NCBI GenBank assembly: GCA_026706075.1
Contig: JAPOZM010000077.1
Location: 1 to 62,688 of the forward strand
DNA: 62,688 nucleotides
Direction of reading: 5' to 3'
Source: Gemmatimonadaceae bacterium
GTDB taxonomy: Bacteria > Latescibacterota > UBA2968 > UBA8231
Below are positions 26,374 to 35,410 of this stretch, piece after piece. The position numbers were made by a program, and so were the translations under genes. Under the pieces are notes generated by a model, which saw only the letters and a list, made by a program, of their open reading frames with translations, had not been told where the DNA came from and ran no database searches. Within the stretch, counting starts at the first letter, position 1. Each line of letters starts with the position of its first letter.

Positions 26374-29300
26374 GGCGTCGGGGCCTGCGCCGGACGGAGC
26401 CGGTCGATGCGGGCGAAGAGGTGGTAGACGCAGGGGACCACCACCAGGGTGAGGGCCGTGCAGCTGAAGAGCCCGCCGATGACGGCCACCGCCATCGGCG
26501 CCCGCAGCACGGCGCCCTCGCCGGCGCCGGCGGCCAGGGGCAGCAGGGCGAGCATGGTGGTCAGGCTGGTCATCAGGATCGGCCGGATGCGGGTCCGGCC
26601 GGCGTTGACGATCGCCCGCTCCAGCTCCTGCCCGGAGCGGCGGTTGCGGTTGATGCGGTCCACCAGCACGATCGAGTCGTTGACGGCGATCCCGGCCAGC
26701 AGGATGACGCCGATGAAGGACATGACGTTGAGGGGCATGCCCAGGGCCAGGAGCAGGGCCACGGCGCCGACCCCGGCCAGGGGGATGGTCAGCAGGATGA
26801 CGAAGGGGTGGACGAGGGACTCGAACTGGGCGGCCATCACCATGTAGACGAGGACCACGGCCAGCAGCAGGGCGAAGGCCAGGTTGCGGAACGAGTCCCG
26901 GCGCAGCTTCTCCTCGCCGGTGAGGACGAAGCCGTACTCCGGCGGCCGGTCCACCGGCCCGAGGGCCTCCTCGACGCGGCCGGCGACGCGGTCGAAGGGC
27001 TCGTCCCCCTCCAGGCGGGCGCTGACCGTGACCACCCGGTGCTGGTTGCGGCGCAGGATCTCCCGGGGCGTGGCCGCGGCGCGCAGGCCGGCGACCTCGT
27101 CGAGGCGCACCCGCCGCCCCCCGGGGGCCTCCAGGAGCAGGCGGCCCAGCTCGGCCAGGGTCACCTCGGGGCGGCGGATGACGATGTCGGCGGCCTCCCC
27201 CCCCTGCCGCAGGCGGCCGGCCTCCCGCCCCGAGAGCAGGCTCTCCAGCTGCGAGCCGATGGCGTCGATGCTCAGCCCGAAGCCGGCCGCCGCGGCGCGG
27301 TCGACGACGATCTCGATCTCCGGGCGGCCCGGCCCCAGGCTCGACTCGACGCCGGTGAGCCCCTCGACCGCGGCCAGCCGTTCCTCCACCTCCCCCGCCA
27401 GGCCGGCCAGCACGCCGAGGGCCGGGCCGTGGATCTCCACCACCACCGGCGCCTCCGAGCGCCCGAGGCTGGTCTCCAGGGCCGTCTCCCGCAGCAGGTA
27501 GCGGACCTGCCCGTCGGGGCCGGCCGGGGCCTCGCCCAGGGCCTCGGCCAGCGCCGCCGGCGAGACCGGGCTCCCCGGCCGCAGCTGCACGTGGATCGCG
27601 GCCTGGTTTTCGCCGGCCAGAGACTCGCCGGACCCGCCGGCCCCCGACGCCCGGCCGACGGTGGAGTAGACGCTCCCGAGCTCCGGACCGAGGGACCGCG
27701 AGATCGACCCCTCCAGGTTGCGCACCGCCCCCTCCGTGCGCTCGAGGCTGGTGCCCTCGGGCAGGGTCAGGTGCAGGGAGAGCTGCCCGGGGTCGAGGTG
27801 GGGCATGAACTCGCTGCCCAGGCGCGAAAGGACCGCGGCGGTGCCCCCCACCAGGGCCGCGGCCACCAGCACCACCGGCACCCGCCGGCGCAGGGCGGCC
27901 CCGAGCAGGGCGCCGTAGCGCGGGAAGGGGGCCCTCCCGGCCGGCGGCGGTCCGCCGCTCCCGAGGAGGCGGGAGCACAGCATGGGAATGACCAGGAGGG
28001 CTACGAACAGGGAGGAGATCAGCGAGAAGGCCACGGTCCAGGCCTGCTCCCGGAACAGCTCCCCCGCCGCCCCCTGGAGGTAGACGATGGGCAGGAAGAC
28101 GACGATCGTGGTCAGGGTGGCGCTGGTGATGGCGCCCCCCACCTCGCCGGCGCCGAGGACCGCCGCCCGCGCCGGGGACTCGCCGCGCTCCATGTGGCGG
28201 AAGACGTTCTCCACCACCACGATGGCGTTGTCCACGAGCATGCCGGCGCCGAGGGCGAGACCACCCAGGGTCATGAGGTTCAGGGTCAGCTCGCCGAAGT
28301 ACATCAGGTTGAAGGTGGCCACCACCGAGATCGGGATCGCCAGGCTGATCACCGCCGTCACCCCGGCCCGGCGCAGGAAGACGAAGAGCACGGCCACCGC
28401 CAGCAGCACCCCGATCAGGCCGGTCTCCTCCACCTCGGAGACGGCCGCGGCGATGAACCGCGACTGGTCCTGGACGACCTCGATCTCGTACCCCGGCAGG
28501 CTCCGGCGCAGGACCTCCAGCTGGCCGCGCACGGCGCGGGCGGCGTCGAGGGTGTTGTGGCCGGCCTCGCGGAAGATCTCCAGGCCGAGGCAGCGGCGGC
28601 CGTCGAGGCGGACGATGGTGCGGGGCTCGCTCAGGACCAGGCGCACCTCGGCCAGGTCGCGCAGGAAGACGGGCTTCGGCTCAGGCGCCGAAGCCCCGGC
28701 GGGGCCGGACCCCTCCGCGGCGCCCGGGGCCTCCCCCTCCGGCGGTCCCGCCCCTTCGCCGGAGACCTGGGCGACCACCAGGCCCTCGAGGTCGGCCACC
28801 GACGAGAACTCCCCGACGCCCTTGATCAGGTAGCGGCGCCCCATCTCGACGATGGAGCCGCCCGACATGTTGCGGTTGGCGTTGGCGATCGCCGAGGCCA
28901 GCTGGTCGAGAGTCAGGCCGTAGGCCTCGAGGGTGTAGGCGTCGGTGCGGACCTCCACCTCGCGGCGGCGGGCGCCGACGACCTCGACGGCGGCGACCCC
29001 GGGCAGGCGCACCAGCTCGCTGCGCACGATGCTCTCGGCGGTGCGCCGCAGGGCGTCGAGGTCGTCCACCTCCGGGTGACGGAAGGCGGCGACCACCACC
29101 GGCCGGCCGTTGGGGTCGTGGCGGCTCACCGAGATCTCGTCCACGCCGGGGCGCCGGGCGAACTCGGCCATCGCCTTCTGCAGGTCGAGGAAGGCCTGGT
29201 CCATGTCGACGTCCCAGCCGTACTCGACGGTGAGGCGGGCGCCGCCGGTGCGCGACACCGAGGCGACGTCGAGGACTCCCCGGGTGAGGGAGGCCGCCCC

Positions 29301-29507
29301 CTCGAGGGGGGCCGCGAAGCGGCGCTCCACCTCGGACGGCGGCAGGTCCCCGGCCTCGATCTCGACGAACAGCCTCGGGTTGGCCAGGTCCGGCAGCAGG
29401 TCGACGCCCAAGCGCCGGAAGGAGAGGCCCCCCAGCAGCAGCACGGCGAGGACCAGCATGAGCACCGTCGCCGGGCGGGAGACCGAGAACCGCGCCAGGG
29501 CCTCCAT
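26370..29507 (-). CDS. RND efflux permease (HAE1/AcrB-like)
   Basis: 1,045 residues, normal for an RND inner-membrane pump subunit. ATG 29507 overlaps the membrane-fusion gene stop (ATGA). Hallmarks are the N-terminal helix VSRPATVLMLVLAVLLLGG, porter domains in both halves, TM4 AGMLVDNAIVVVENVFRHME (first Asp of the proton-relay pair kept, second is Asn as in many FCB pumps) and the second-half AGIAVNDSIVLVDRINRNRR. A Pro/Gly/Ala/Glu-rich linker (GEGAGPPEGEAPGAAEG) lies in the first periplasmic loop. With the adjacent fusion protein it may form a hetero-oligomeric RND pump, as MdtB and MdtC do. The substrate is unknown. Confidence 0.93.
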   Translation of the reverse strand: MEALARFSVSRPATVLMLVLAVLLLGGLSFRRLGVDLLPDLANPRLFVEIEAGDLPPSEVERRFAAPLEGAASLTRGVLDVASVSRTGGARLTVEYGWDVDMDQAFLDLQKAMAEFARRPGVDEISVSRHDPNGRPVVVAAFRHPEVDDLDALRRTAESIVRSELVRLPGVAAVEVVGARRREVEVRTDAYTLEAYGLTLDQLASAIANANRNMSGGSIVEMGRRYLIKGVGEFSSVADLEGLVVAQVSGEGAGPPEGEAPGAAEGSGPAGASAPEPKPVFLRDLAEVRLVLSEPRTIVRLDGRRCLGLEIFREAGHNTLDAARAVRGQLEVLRRSLPGYEIEVVQDQSRFIAAAVSEVEETGLIGVLLAVAVLFVFLRRAGVTAVISLAIPISVVATFNLMYFGELTLNLMTLGGLALGAGMLVDNAIVVVENVFRHMERGESPARAAVLGAGEVGGAITSATLTTIVVFLPIVYLQGAAGELFREQAWTVAFSLISSLFVALLVIPMLCSRLLGSGGPPPAGRAPFPRYGALLGAALRRRVPVVLVAAALVGGTAAVLSRLGSEFMPHLDPGQLSLHLTLPEGTSLERTEGAVRNLEGSISRSLGPELGSVYSTVGRASGAGGSGESLAGENQAAIHVQLRPGSPVSPAALAEALGEAPAGPDGQVRYLLRETALETSLGRSEAPVVVEIHGPALGVLAGLAGEVEERLAAVEGLTGVESSLGPGRPEIEIVVDRAAAAGFGLSIDAIGSQLESLLSGREAGRLRQGGEAADIVIRRPEVTLAELGRLLLEAPGGRRVRLDEVAGLRAAATPREILRRNQHRVVTVSARLEGDEPFDRVAGRVEEALGPVDRPPEYGFVLTGEEKLRRDSFRNLAFALLLAVVLVYMVMAAQFESLVHPFVILLTIPLAGVGAVALLLALGMPLNVMSFIGVILLAGIAVNDSIVLVDRINRNRRSGQELERAIVNAGRTRIRPILMTSLTTMLALLPLAAGAGEGAVLRAPMAVAVIGGLFSCTALTLVVVPCVYHLFARIDRLRPAQAPTP

Positions 29508-30571
29508 CAGTTCGTCGTCTTCACCCGCGAGCGGTCGCGCAGGGTCTCGAAGCCCTCCACCACCAGGCGCTCGCCGTCCATGAGTCCGCTGAGCACCTCG
29601 ACCTCGCGGCGGTTGCCGAGACCGGTCTCCACGCTGCGGCGGACGGCGATCCCCTTCTCGACGACGAAGACGACCTTCTCGTGGCCGCGGTCGATGATCA
29701 CCTCCCGGGGGATGACCAGGGCCGAGTCGCGGGAGGCGGCCACCAGCTCGATCTTGACGAACATCCCCGGCCGCAGGCGGCGCTCGGGGTTGTCGATGGC
29801 CAGGGCCGCCTTGAAGGTGCGGCTGTCGGCGTCGAGCACGGGCGAGACCTGGGTCACGCGGCCGTCCAGGGTGTCGCCGGCGGCGCCGTAGTGGGTCACC
29901 AGGGCCCGCTGGCCCGGGGCGACGCGGCCGATCTCCTTGCCCGGCAGCGAGGTCTCGGCGTAGAGCTCGGCGTACTCCATGACCTGGCCGATCCGGTCCC
30001 CGGCCCGCAGCCGCTGGCCGGGGCTGTAGTGCTCCAGGTCGACCAGGGTCCCGGCGAAGGGGGCGCGCACCTCGAGCCTGGCCAGCTGCAGGCGCGCGTT
30101 CTCCAGGGCGTAGCGCGCGTCGATGGCCCCGCGCTCGGCCTCGGTCAGCTCGCGCAGGGTGATGCCGCCGTGCTCGAAGAGGCCCTTCTGCTTGTCGTGC
30201 TCGCGCTGCGCCGAGGCCTGCTGCAGGAGCTTTGACTCGAGGCTCACCTGGTTCTCGAACTCGGCGTTCTCCAGGCGCGCGATCAGGTCCCCCGCCTCGA
30301 CGCGGTCGGCCATGGCCCAGGCGGCGCCGGTGCGCGGGTTGGTCTGCAGCCGGTAGCGGCCGGACTCCTCGCAGGCCAGCAGGCCCTCCCGGGCCGCCTC
30401 CACGGTAGCGGTGGAAGCGACGTACTCGGCGATCGGCCCCCGGGTCACCGGCTGCACCCGCACCGGGATCGCCGACTCCACGTCGATGTCCGGTCCCTCC
30501 TCGTCGCAGCCGGCCAGCAGGCCGGCGAGGGCGGCGAGTCCCGTGAGCCGGAGGATCGGATGTGGCAGCAT
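29507..30571 (-). CDS. RND efflux periplasmic adaptor (membrane-fusion protein), lipoprotein
   Basis: 354 residues. The start is set at ATG 30571 because TAGGAG lies 6-7 bp upstream and the protein then begins with a lipoprotein signal (LAALAGLLAGC). Order: a barrel-sandwich half (VQPVTRGPIAEYVASTATVEA), a helical hairpin (about 115-175, rich in Glu, Gln and Arg), the second lipoyl half (VRAPFAGTLVDLEHYSPGQRL), a beta-barrel domain (QVSPVLDADSRTFKAALAID) and a membrane-proximal domain. It links the RND permease to the TolC-like channel across the periplasm. Its stop overlaps the RND start. Confidence 0.92.
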   Translation of the reverse strand: MLPHPILRLTGLAALAGLLAGCDEEGPDIDVESAIPVRVQPVTRGPIAEYVASTATVEAAREGLLACEESGRYRLQTNPRTGAAWAMADRVEAGDLIARLENAEFENQVSLESKLLQQASAQREHDKQKGLFEHGGITLRELTEAERGAIDARYALENARLQLARLEVRAPFAGTLVDLEHYSPGQRLRAGDRIGQVMEYAELYAETSLPGKEIGRVAPGQRALVTHYGAAGDTLDGRVTQVSPVLDADSRTFKAALAIDNPERRLRPGMFVKIELVAASRDSALVIPREVIIDRGHEKVVFVVEKGIAVRRSVETGLGNRREVEVLSGLMDGERLVVEGFETLRDRSRVKTTN

Positions 30572-30579
30572 GTCGACTC

Positions 30580-32034
30580 CTACTGTGATTCGAGGTTGAT
30601 GACGGGCTCGCCGGCGGCGAAGTCCCACAGGGCGCGCACCTTCAGGTCGAGCAGGGCGAGCTGGTAGTCGATCAGGGCCCGCACCTCGCTGAGCTGCTCC
30701 CGCGACAGCTGGTTCTGGTAGAAGGCGATGTCCTTCGACGGCAGGTCGCCGTTGCGGTAGCGCTCCAGGTTGAGGCGGTAGGTCTGGCGGGCGCTCTCGA
30801 CGCTCTTCTCGGCGATCTCGATCTGGGCCGCCTGGTTGCCCAGGGCGCGGCAGGCCTGGCGGATCTCCTTGAGGATGCGCCGCTCCTCCTCGGCCGCCGA
30901 CAGCCTGCGGGCCTCCACCCGCTCCCGGGCCGCGGCCAGGCGGTGCTCCCTCTCGCCCCAGTCGAAGATCGGCACTTCGAAGCGGATGCCGACCTCCTGG
31001 TTGCGCGTCGGCGAGTCGTAGAGGCCGGCCAGGGCCGGGTCGGTGCCGGTGAGGCCGTAGGAGAGGTCCAGGGAGCCCTTGAACTCGTTCTGTTCCCCGG
31101 CGCGGGTGAGGTCGTCGAGGGCGTTCTGCACCTCGATCTGGCGCTGCCGGATCTCGACGCGGTTGGCCAGCCCGTGGCGCTCGGCCAGCTTCGCGTCGAC
31201 CTCGACGAGGCGCTTGCGCACGTCGGCCTCCACCCGCAGCTCCATCTCCAGGGGCAGGCCCAGGAGGATCCTGAACTCGTCGAGGCCCTCCTCGCTCTGA
31301 AGGCGGGCGTTCTCGACGGCGGCGCGGCTGTTGGCCCGGGTCAGGCCCGCCTGCAGCAGCTCCTCGCGGGCGGTGATGCCGGCCTCGACCTTGGCGCGGA
31401 CGATCTCCAGGCTCTCCCCGGCGTTGCTCAGCTCCTCCACGGCGATCGCCAGGTTGCGCTGCTGGTAGTAGAGGTCGAGGAACCGGCGCGTCACCTGGCT
31501 CTCGATCTGCAGCTCCTGCATGACGAACTGGAGATGGGAGTTCTCCAGGCCCAGCTCCAGGCGCCTCAGCTCCAGGCGGGTGCGGTTGTGGGTGAACAGG
31601 GGCTGGCTGTAGCGCAGGAACAGGGCGTTGCTGTACGTGCGCCGCGAGCCGGCGCCGGCGAAGGAGCTGGAGGCGTCGCGCCAGTCGAAGGCCTGCACCA
31701 GGCTCAGGGTGCCGTCGGTCGGCTCGATCGACTGCCGGATGCTGAAGCGCGCCCCGGCGTGGCTCTGCTCCTGGGTGTTGTAGGCGGAGACCAGCGGGTT
31801 GAAGGTCCGGTCGCGGCTGTGCTCGAAGGGCGTCACCGTGAGGCCGAACCGCGACCTGAGGGCCGCCCGCTGCGCCTCCAGCTCGCGGCGGCTGATCTCC
31901 AGGGAGCGGCGCGCCTCGGCCAGGGTCGGACTGCGGTCGCCGGCGATGCGCAGCGCGTCCTCGAGCTGCAGGACCTCGGCCCGCGCGGGAGCCGCGGCCC
32001 AGAGGACCAGCGGCAGCAGGAATCTTCCCTTCAT
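30580..32034 (-). CDS. TolC-family outer-membrane efflux protein
   Basis: 484 residues with a signal peptide (GRFLLPLVLWAAAPARAEVL) and the two internal repeats of the OEP fold. These are long amphipathic helices (RRLELGLENSHLQFVMQELQ; RILKEIRQACRALGNQAAQI) separated by strands such as ALFLRYSQPLF and VGIRFEVPIFDWGER. It provides the outer-membrane duct of the tripartite pump. It ends 8 bp before the adaptor gene, whose ribosome site overlaps this stop (TAG within TAGGAG). Confidence 0.92.
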   Translation of the reverse strand: MKGRFLLPLVLWAAAPARAEVLQLEDALRIAGDRSPTLAEARRSLEISRRELEAQRAALRSRFGLTVTPFEHSRDRTFNPLVSAYNTQEQSHAGARFSIRQSIEPTDGTLSLVQAFDWRDASSSFAGAGSRRTYSNALFLRYSQPLFTHNRTRLELRRLELGLENSHLQFVMQELQIESQVTRRFLDLYYQQRNLAIAVEELSNAGESLEIVRAKVEAGITAREELLQAGLTRANSRAAVENARLQSEEGLDEFRILLGLPLEMELRVEADVRKRLVEVDAKLAERHGLANRVEIRQRQIEVQNALDDLTRAGEQNEFKGSLDLSYGLTGTDPALAGLYDSPTRNQEVGIRFEVPIFDWGEREHRLAAARERVEARRLSAAEEERRILKEIRQACRALGNQAAQIEIAEKSVESARQTYRLNLERYRNGDLPSKDIAFYQNQLSREQLSEVRALIDYQLALLDLKVRALWDFAAGEPVINLESQ

Positions 32035-32062
32035 CGGTCTCCTTCCGTTGCGCCGCGGCCGT

Positions 32063-35000
32063 TCACCGCCGCGCCCACTTGACGGCGTCGGCCACGACGG
32101 TGCGCTCCGGGCCGCGGTCGGTCAGCTCCACGTGGGCGGGACCTGCGGCCAGAGGATAGGTGCCCAGCAGGTTCCAGCCCTCCTCGGCGGCGGCCATGTC
32201 GAGGCCCGCGGACTCGACGCCGTCCTCGTGATGGACGAGGAAGCTCAGCTCCTGGCCGCCGCCGCCGCCCCGCCCGCGCCAGCGCCGCTCCTCGAAGTCC
32301 CCGAGGTAGTAGAACAGGTCGTAGCGGCCTTCCTCGCCGATCTCGGTGCGCCACGAGACCCGGCTGCGGCCGTCGCCCACCCTCTTGTAGTACCCCGAGA
32401 GCACGAAGCGGCCGTAGAACCGGGGGTCGGTGGCCGCCTCCCACGACCCCGGCGGACTCCAGAACTGGAAGCCCACGTAGGGGACGGCGTCCGCCTCCAG
32501 GCCGAAGAGGCCGGCGATCTGCCGGCGCAGCCAGTTGGGTCCCTCCACCCCCACGACCTCGAATCCGGGGTCCTCGTTGTCGACGACGTACTCGCCCTCC
32601 GTCTCGCCGGGGGCCAGCGGCTCGGAGCGCTCGCCGTCGAAGGGCTCGGCGCCCGGCCGCAGCCTGGCCTCGGGCAGGTGCACCTCGATCCGGGCCGGCA
32701 GGTTCCGCGAGACGTAGGTGTCGACCACCATCTCCGCCACCGGGGCGTCGACGACGAGGCCGACGCGCCGGCTCGAGGCCGCCGGCACCGCCACCGTGCG
32801 GCGGTGGTCGGAGCCGGTTCCGCGCTGGAGCCAGGACTCGGCCTCGGACCGGCGGAAGCGCAGGCCCACCTCGACGACGCCGTCCACCGCCGAGGGGTTC
32901 GAGACCGTCAGCTCGATCTGGGTGCGGGTCCTCTCGCCCTGGCGCACCAGCCAGGCGTCGGCCTCCCCGATCTCGTACCCGGGCAGCTCGGTCCCCGCGA
33001 ACCAGGCCTCCAGGTGCGCCTCGGCCGCCGGCACCCCGAGCCCCTCCAGCAACTCCATCAGGCCGGCCTCGGAGATCGGCCGGCCGCGGTGCCGGCCGAC
33101 GAAGGCGAGGATCTCCCGGGCGAACCGCTCGGGACCGGCCGTGGCCGCGAAGGTCAGCAGCAGTTGCCGGGACTTGGCCCGCACCGCCGCCTCGATCTCC
33201 GGGTCGCCCGCGGCTCCCGGGGAGGCCAGCAGCTCCCGCAGGCTGCGCTCCTGCAGCGTCAGGTTGGACCGCTCGGCCCCGGTGAGCCCCCTCCACCTGC
33301 GGTACCAGCGGTCCTCCGGCGGCCCCAGGCCCAGCTCGAACCAGGACCCCAGGGCGGCGTTGAGCACCGGCCATCGGGGCGACGACAGGTGGGTGACATG
33401 GGAGACGTACCCGGGCAGCAGGTGCCAGCGGCCCCGCAGGTCCGGGTCGCCGCTCATCGCCGACCAGCCGTCGGAGCGCGTACCCAGCAGGTCGACCCCG
33501 ACGAAGGTCCGGAAGTACCCGGACTGCAGGGCCACGGCGCTCTCGAGCTGGTTGGCGCGCTCCTGGCTCCACCGGGAGCGCCGTTTCATCCGGCGGAAGT
33601 CGCCGGCCTCGCAGAGGGTGCCCATCTCCGGCAGGAAGACGATCTCCGGCTGCACCGACTCCTGGGCCAGGGTCCACAGCCGGCGGTGGGACCAGGCCTG
33701 GAGGGGCACCTCCACCAGCGACAGGCGCGGGTACGGGTACTCGAGTCCGAGGGCCGCCTCGTACCCGGCCCGCAGCTCGCGGATCAGCCCCGGCAGGGCC
33801 GGCCCGAGGGAGTCGAGGTGGGCGTCGAAGTAGGCGTGCCCCGGCCGCACGGCGAGGCTGTAGGCGACGCCGTCGACCTCGAGCTGCCGGCGTTCGTACT
33901 CGCCGGCGGTGAGCGAGACCCCCGGCACCGGGCCGCTCTCGAAGCGGTAGCGGAGGCCGGCCGCGGTCGTGTCCACCCGCGCCTCGCCCTGGGAGAAGGC
34001 CGTCCAGCCGCGCGGCACCTCCACGGACAGCCGGAAGCGGGGGTAGTCGCGGCGGCCGGCGGCCGGGAAGGCGGCCCCCGGCGGCATCCCGCTCACGGGG
34101 TACCAGGCGGTCTCCGGCGTCAGGTGCAGGTAGGCGGGGGTGACGAAGCCGTAGATCTTGGGGACGGTGATCACCCAGTAGCCGAAGGGGTCCTCGAAGC
34201 GCTCGCCGCCCACGTCGAGGTAGGCGGCGCCGTGGTCCGGGGCGCCGTGGTAGTCGATGCGCACCCGGGCGCTGTCGCCGGGAGCCAGGGGCCCGGCGGG
34301 GGCGACCCGCAGCAGGTGGCCGGCGCGCCGGAAGGGAGCCTCGACGCCGTCGACGGAAGCCGCGGCCACCCGGAGCCCCGGATCGAGGGTGAAGAGCAGC
34401 GAGTCGAGGGCCTCGTCGTGGGGATTGAAGAGGTCCACGGCGGCGGTCGCCTGCAGCTCGTGGCCACGGTGCCGGACCTCGATCCGGCAGGCGGTGGCCT
34501 CGGCCGCCGGCTCCGAGGCCGCGGCGCGGCTCAGGGAGACCAGCTCGGCGCGCCTCTCGCGGCCGGCGAGGCGGTCCTCCAGGTAGGTGGCCCCCATCCA
34601 GGCGGCGCCCCCGAGGCTGGCGGCGGCCACCACCGCCGCGGCGGCGTTGGCCGCCGCGGACTGGCGCAGCCGGCCCATGAGCAGGGCCGCCGCCGCCATG
34701 CACCCCAGCCCGGCCAGCAGGTGGGCGCCGCGCACGCGCACCAGCTGCTCCTCGTTGCCGAAGCCGACGAAGTCCGACCAGGCCATGGGGATCCGGAAGG
34801 CGAAGATGTCGAAGAGCTGGAACCGCCCGTCGACCGCGAAGACGGCCGCCGCCCACACCCCCAGCATCAGCACCAGCACCACCGCCTGGCTGCGCACCAG
34901 GGTGATCAGCAGGCAGGCCAGGCCGCTGGTCAGGACCAGGGTCGGCAGGGTGCCGAGCAGGGGCAGGAACACGTACGGCTGCCAGGCGAAGGGGGCGTCG

Positions 35001-35410
35001 GTGAAGAAGCGGTGGTTGACGGCCACCGCCGCCAGGGCGGCCGCCGCCAGACCGCCCACGGCCAGGCCGACCCCCAGCATCTTGCCGGCCACGTACCCGG
35101 GGTTGGTGAAGGAGTTGGCCAGCACCGCCTCGGAGCTGTCGAGCCGGCGGTCGCGCTTGACGAACTCGGTCGCCAGCAGCGCCGTCATCAGCCCGAGGTA
35201 GAGGTTGAGGAGGCGGACGGCGGTGAGGGGCAGGGCCCCCGAGAAGGAGCGGAAGGAGAAGGGGGCGCCGCTGAAGGGGGCGGTGAAGATGATCTGGATG
35301 AGCAGCAGGAAACCGACCGCCGCCAGCGCCGACAGGCGGAAGGCCCACGACCGCCACAGAAGCCGGCACTCGTAGCGGGCCACCGCCCACCAGGGGCCGG
35401 GCCACCTCAT
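32063..35410 (-). CDS. ABC-2 permease fused to a degenerate peptidase-M1-like ectodomain and golvesin-like C-terminus
   Basis: 1,115 residues. ATG 35410 overlaps the ABC-ATPase stop by four bases. Residues 1-320 are an ABC-2 permease (about six to seven TM helices, including FRLSALAAVGFLLLIQIIF and LLITLVRSQAVVLVLMLGVW). Residues about 330-920 resemble the extracytoplasmic M1-aminopeptidase-like domain of known ABC-2/M1 fusions (LDSLLFTLDPGLRVAAASVD; YPYPRLSLVEVPL; EIVFLPEMG). I find no HEXXH zinc motif or GAMEN-type exopeptidase loop, so it is probably a pseudoenzyme. Residues about 950-1115 (RVSWRTEIGEEGRYDLFYYL ... VVADAVKWARR) look like a golvesin-type beta-sandwich. It is the likely channel and periplasmic partner of the ATPase upstream. 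Confidence 0.8.
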   Translation of the reverse strand: MRWPGPWWAVARYECRLLWRSWAFRLSALAAVGFLLLIQIIFTAPFSGAPFSFRSFSGALPLTAVRLLNLYLGLMTALLATEFVKRDRRLDSSEAVLANSFTNPGYVAGKMLGVGLAVGGLAAAALAAVAVNHRFFTDAPFAWQPYVFLPLLGTLPTLVLTSGLACLLITLVRSQAVVLVLMLGVWAAAVFAVDGRFQLFDIFAFRIPMAWSDFVGFGNEEQLVRVRGAHLLAGLGCMAAAALLMGRLRQSAAANAAAAVVAAASLGGAAWMGATYLEDRLAGRERRAELVSLSRAAASEPAAEATACRIEVRHRGHELQATAAVDLFNPHDEALDSLLFTLDPGLRVAAASVDGVEAPFRRAGHLLRVAPAGPLAPGDSARVRIDYHGAPDHGAAYLDVGGERFEDPFGYWVITVPKIYGFVTPAYLHLTPETAWYPVSGMPPGAAFPAAGRRDYPRFRLSVEVPRGWTAFSQGEARVDTTAAGLRYRFESGPVPGVSLTAGEYERRQLEVDGVAYSLAVRPGHAYFDAHLDSLGPALPGLIRELRAGYEAALGLEYPYPRLSLVEVPLQAWSHRRLWTLAQESVQPEIVFLPEMGTLCEAGDFRRMKRRSRWSQERANQLESAVALQSGYFRTFVGVDLLGTRSDGWSAMSGDPDLRGRWHLLPGYVSHVTHLSSPRWPVLNAALGSWFELGLGPPEDRWYRRWRGLTGAERSNLTLQERSLRELLASPGAAGDPEIEAAVRAKSRQLLLTFAATAGPERFAREILAFVGRHRGRPISEAGLMELLEGLGVPAAEAHLEAWFAGTELPGYEIGEADAWLVRQGERTRTQIELTVSNPSAVDGVVEVGLRFRRSEAESWLQRGTGSDHRRTVAVPAASSRRVGLVVDAPVAEMVVDTYVSRNLPARIEVHLPEARLRPGAEPFDGERSEPLAPGETEGEYVVDNEDPGFEVVGVEGPNWLRRQIAGLFGLEADAVPYVGFQFWSPPGSWEAATDPRFYGRFVLSGYYKRVGDGRSRVSWRTEIGEEGRYDLFYYLGDFEERRWRGRGGGGGQELSFLVHHEDGVESAGLDMAAAEEGWNLLGTYPLAAGPAHVELTDRGPERTVVADAVKWARR

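Noticed and set aside
21826..29891. Very long plus-strand frames opposite the RND genes
   Set aside because: They are rich in Gly, Gln, Arg, His and Asp and mirror codon positions of the minus-strand RND genes, which have clear domains and overlaps.
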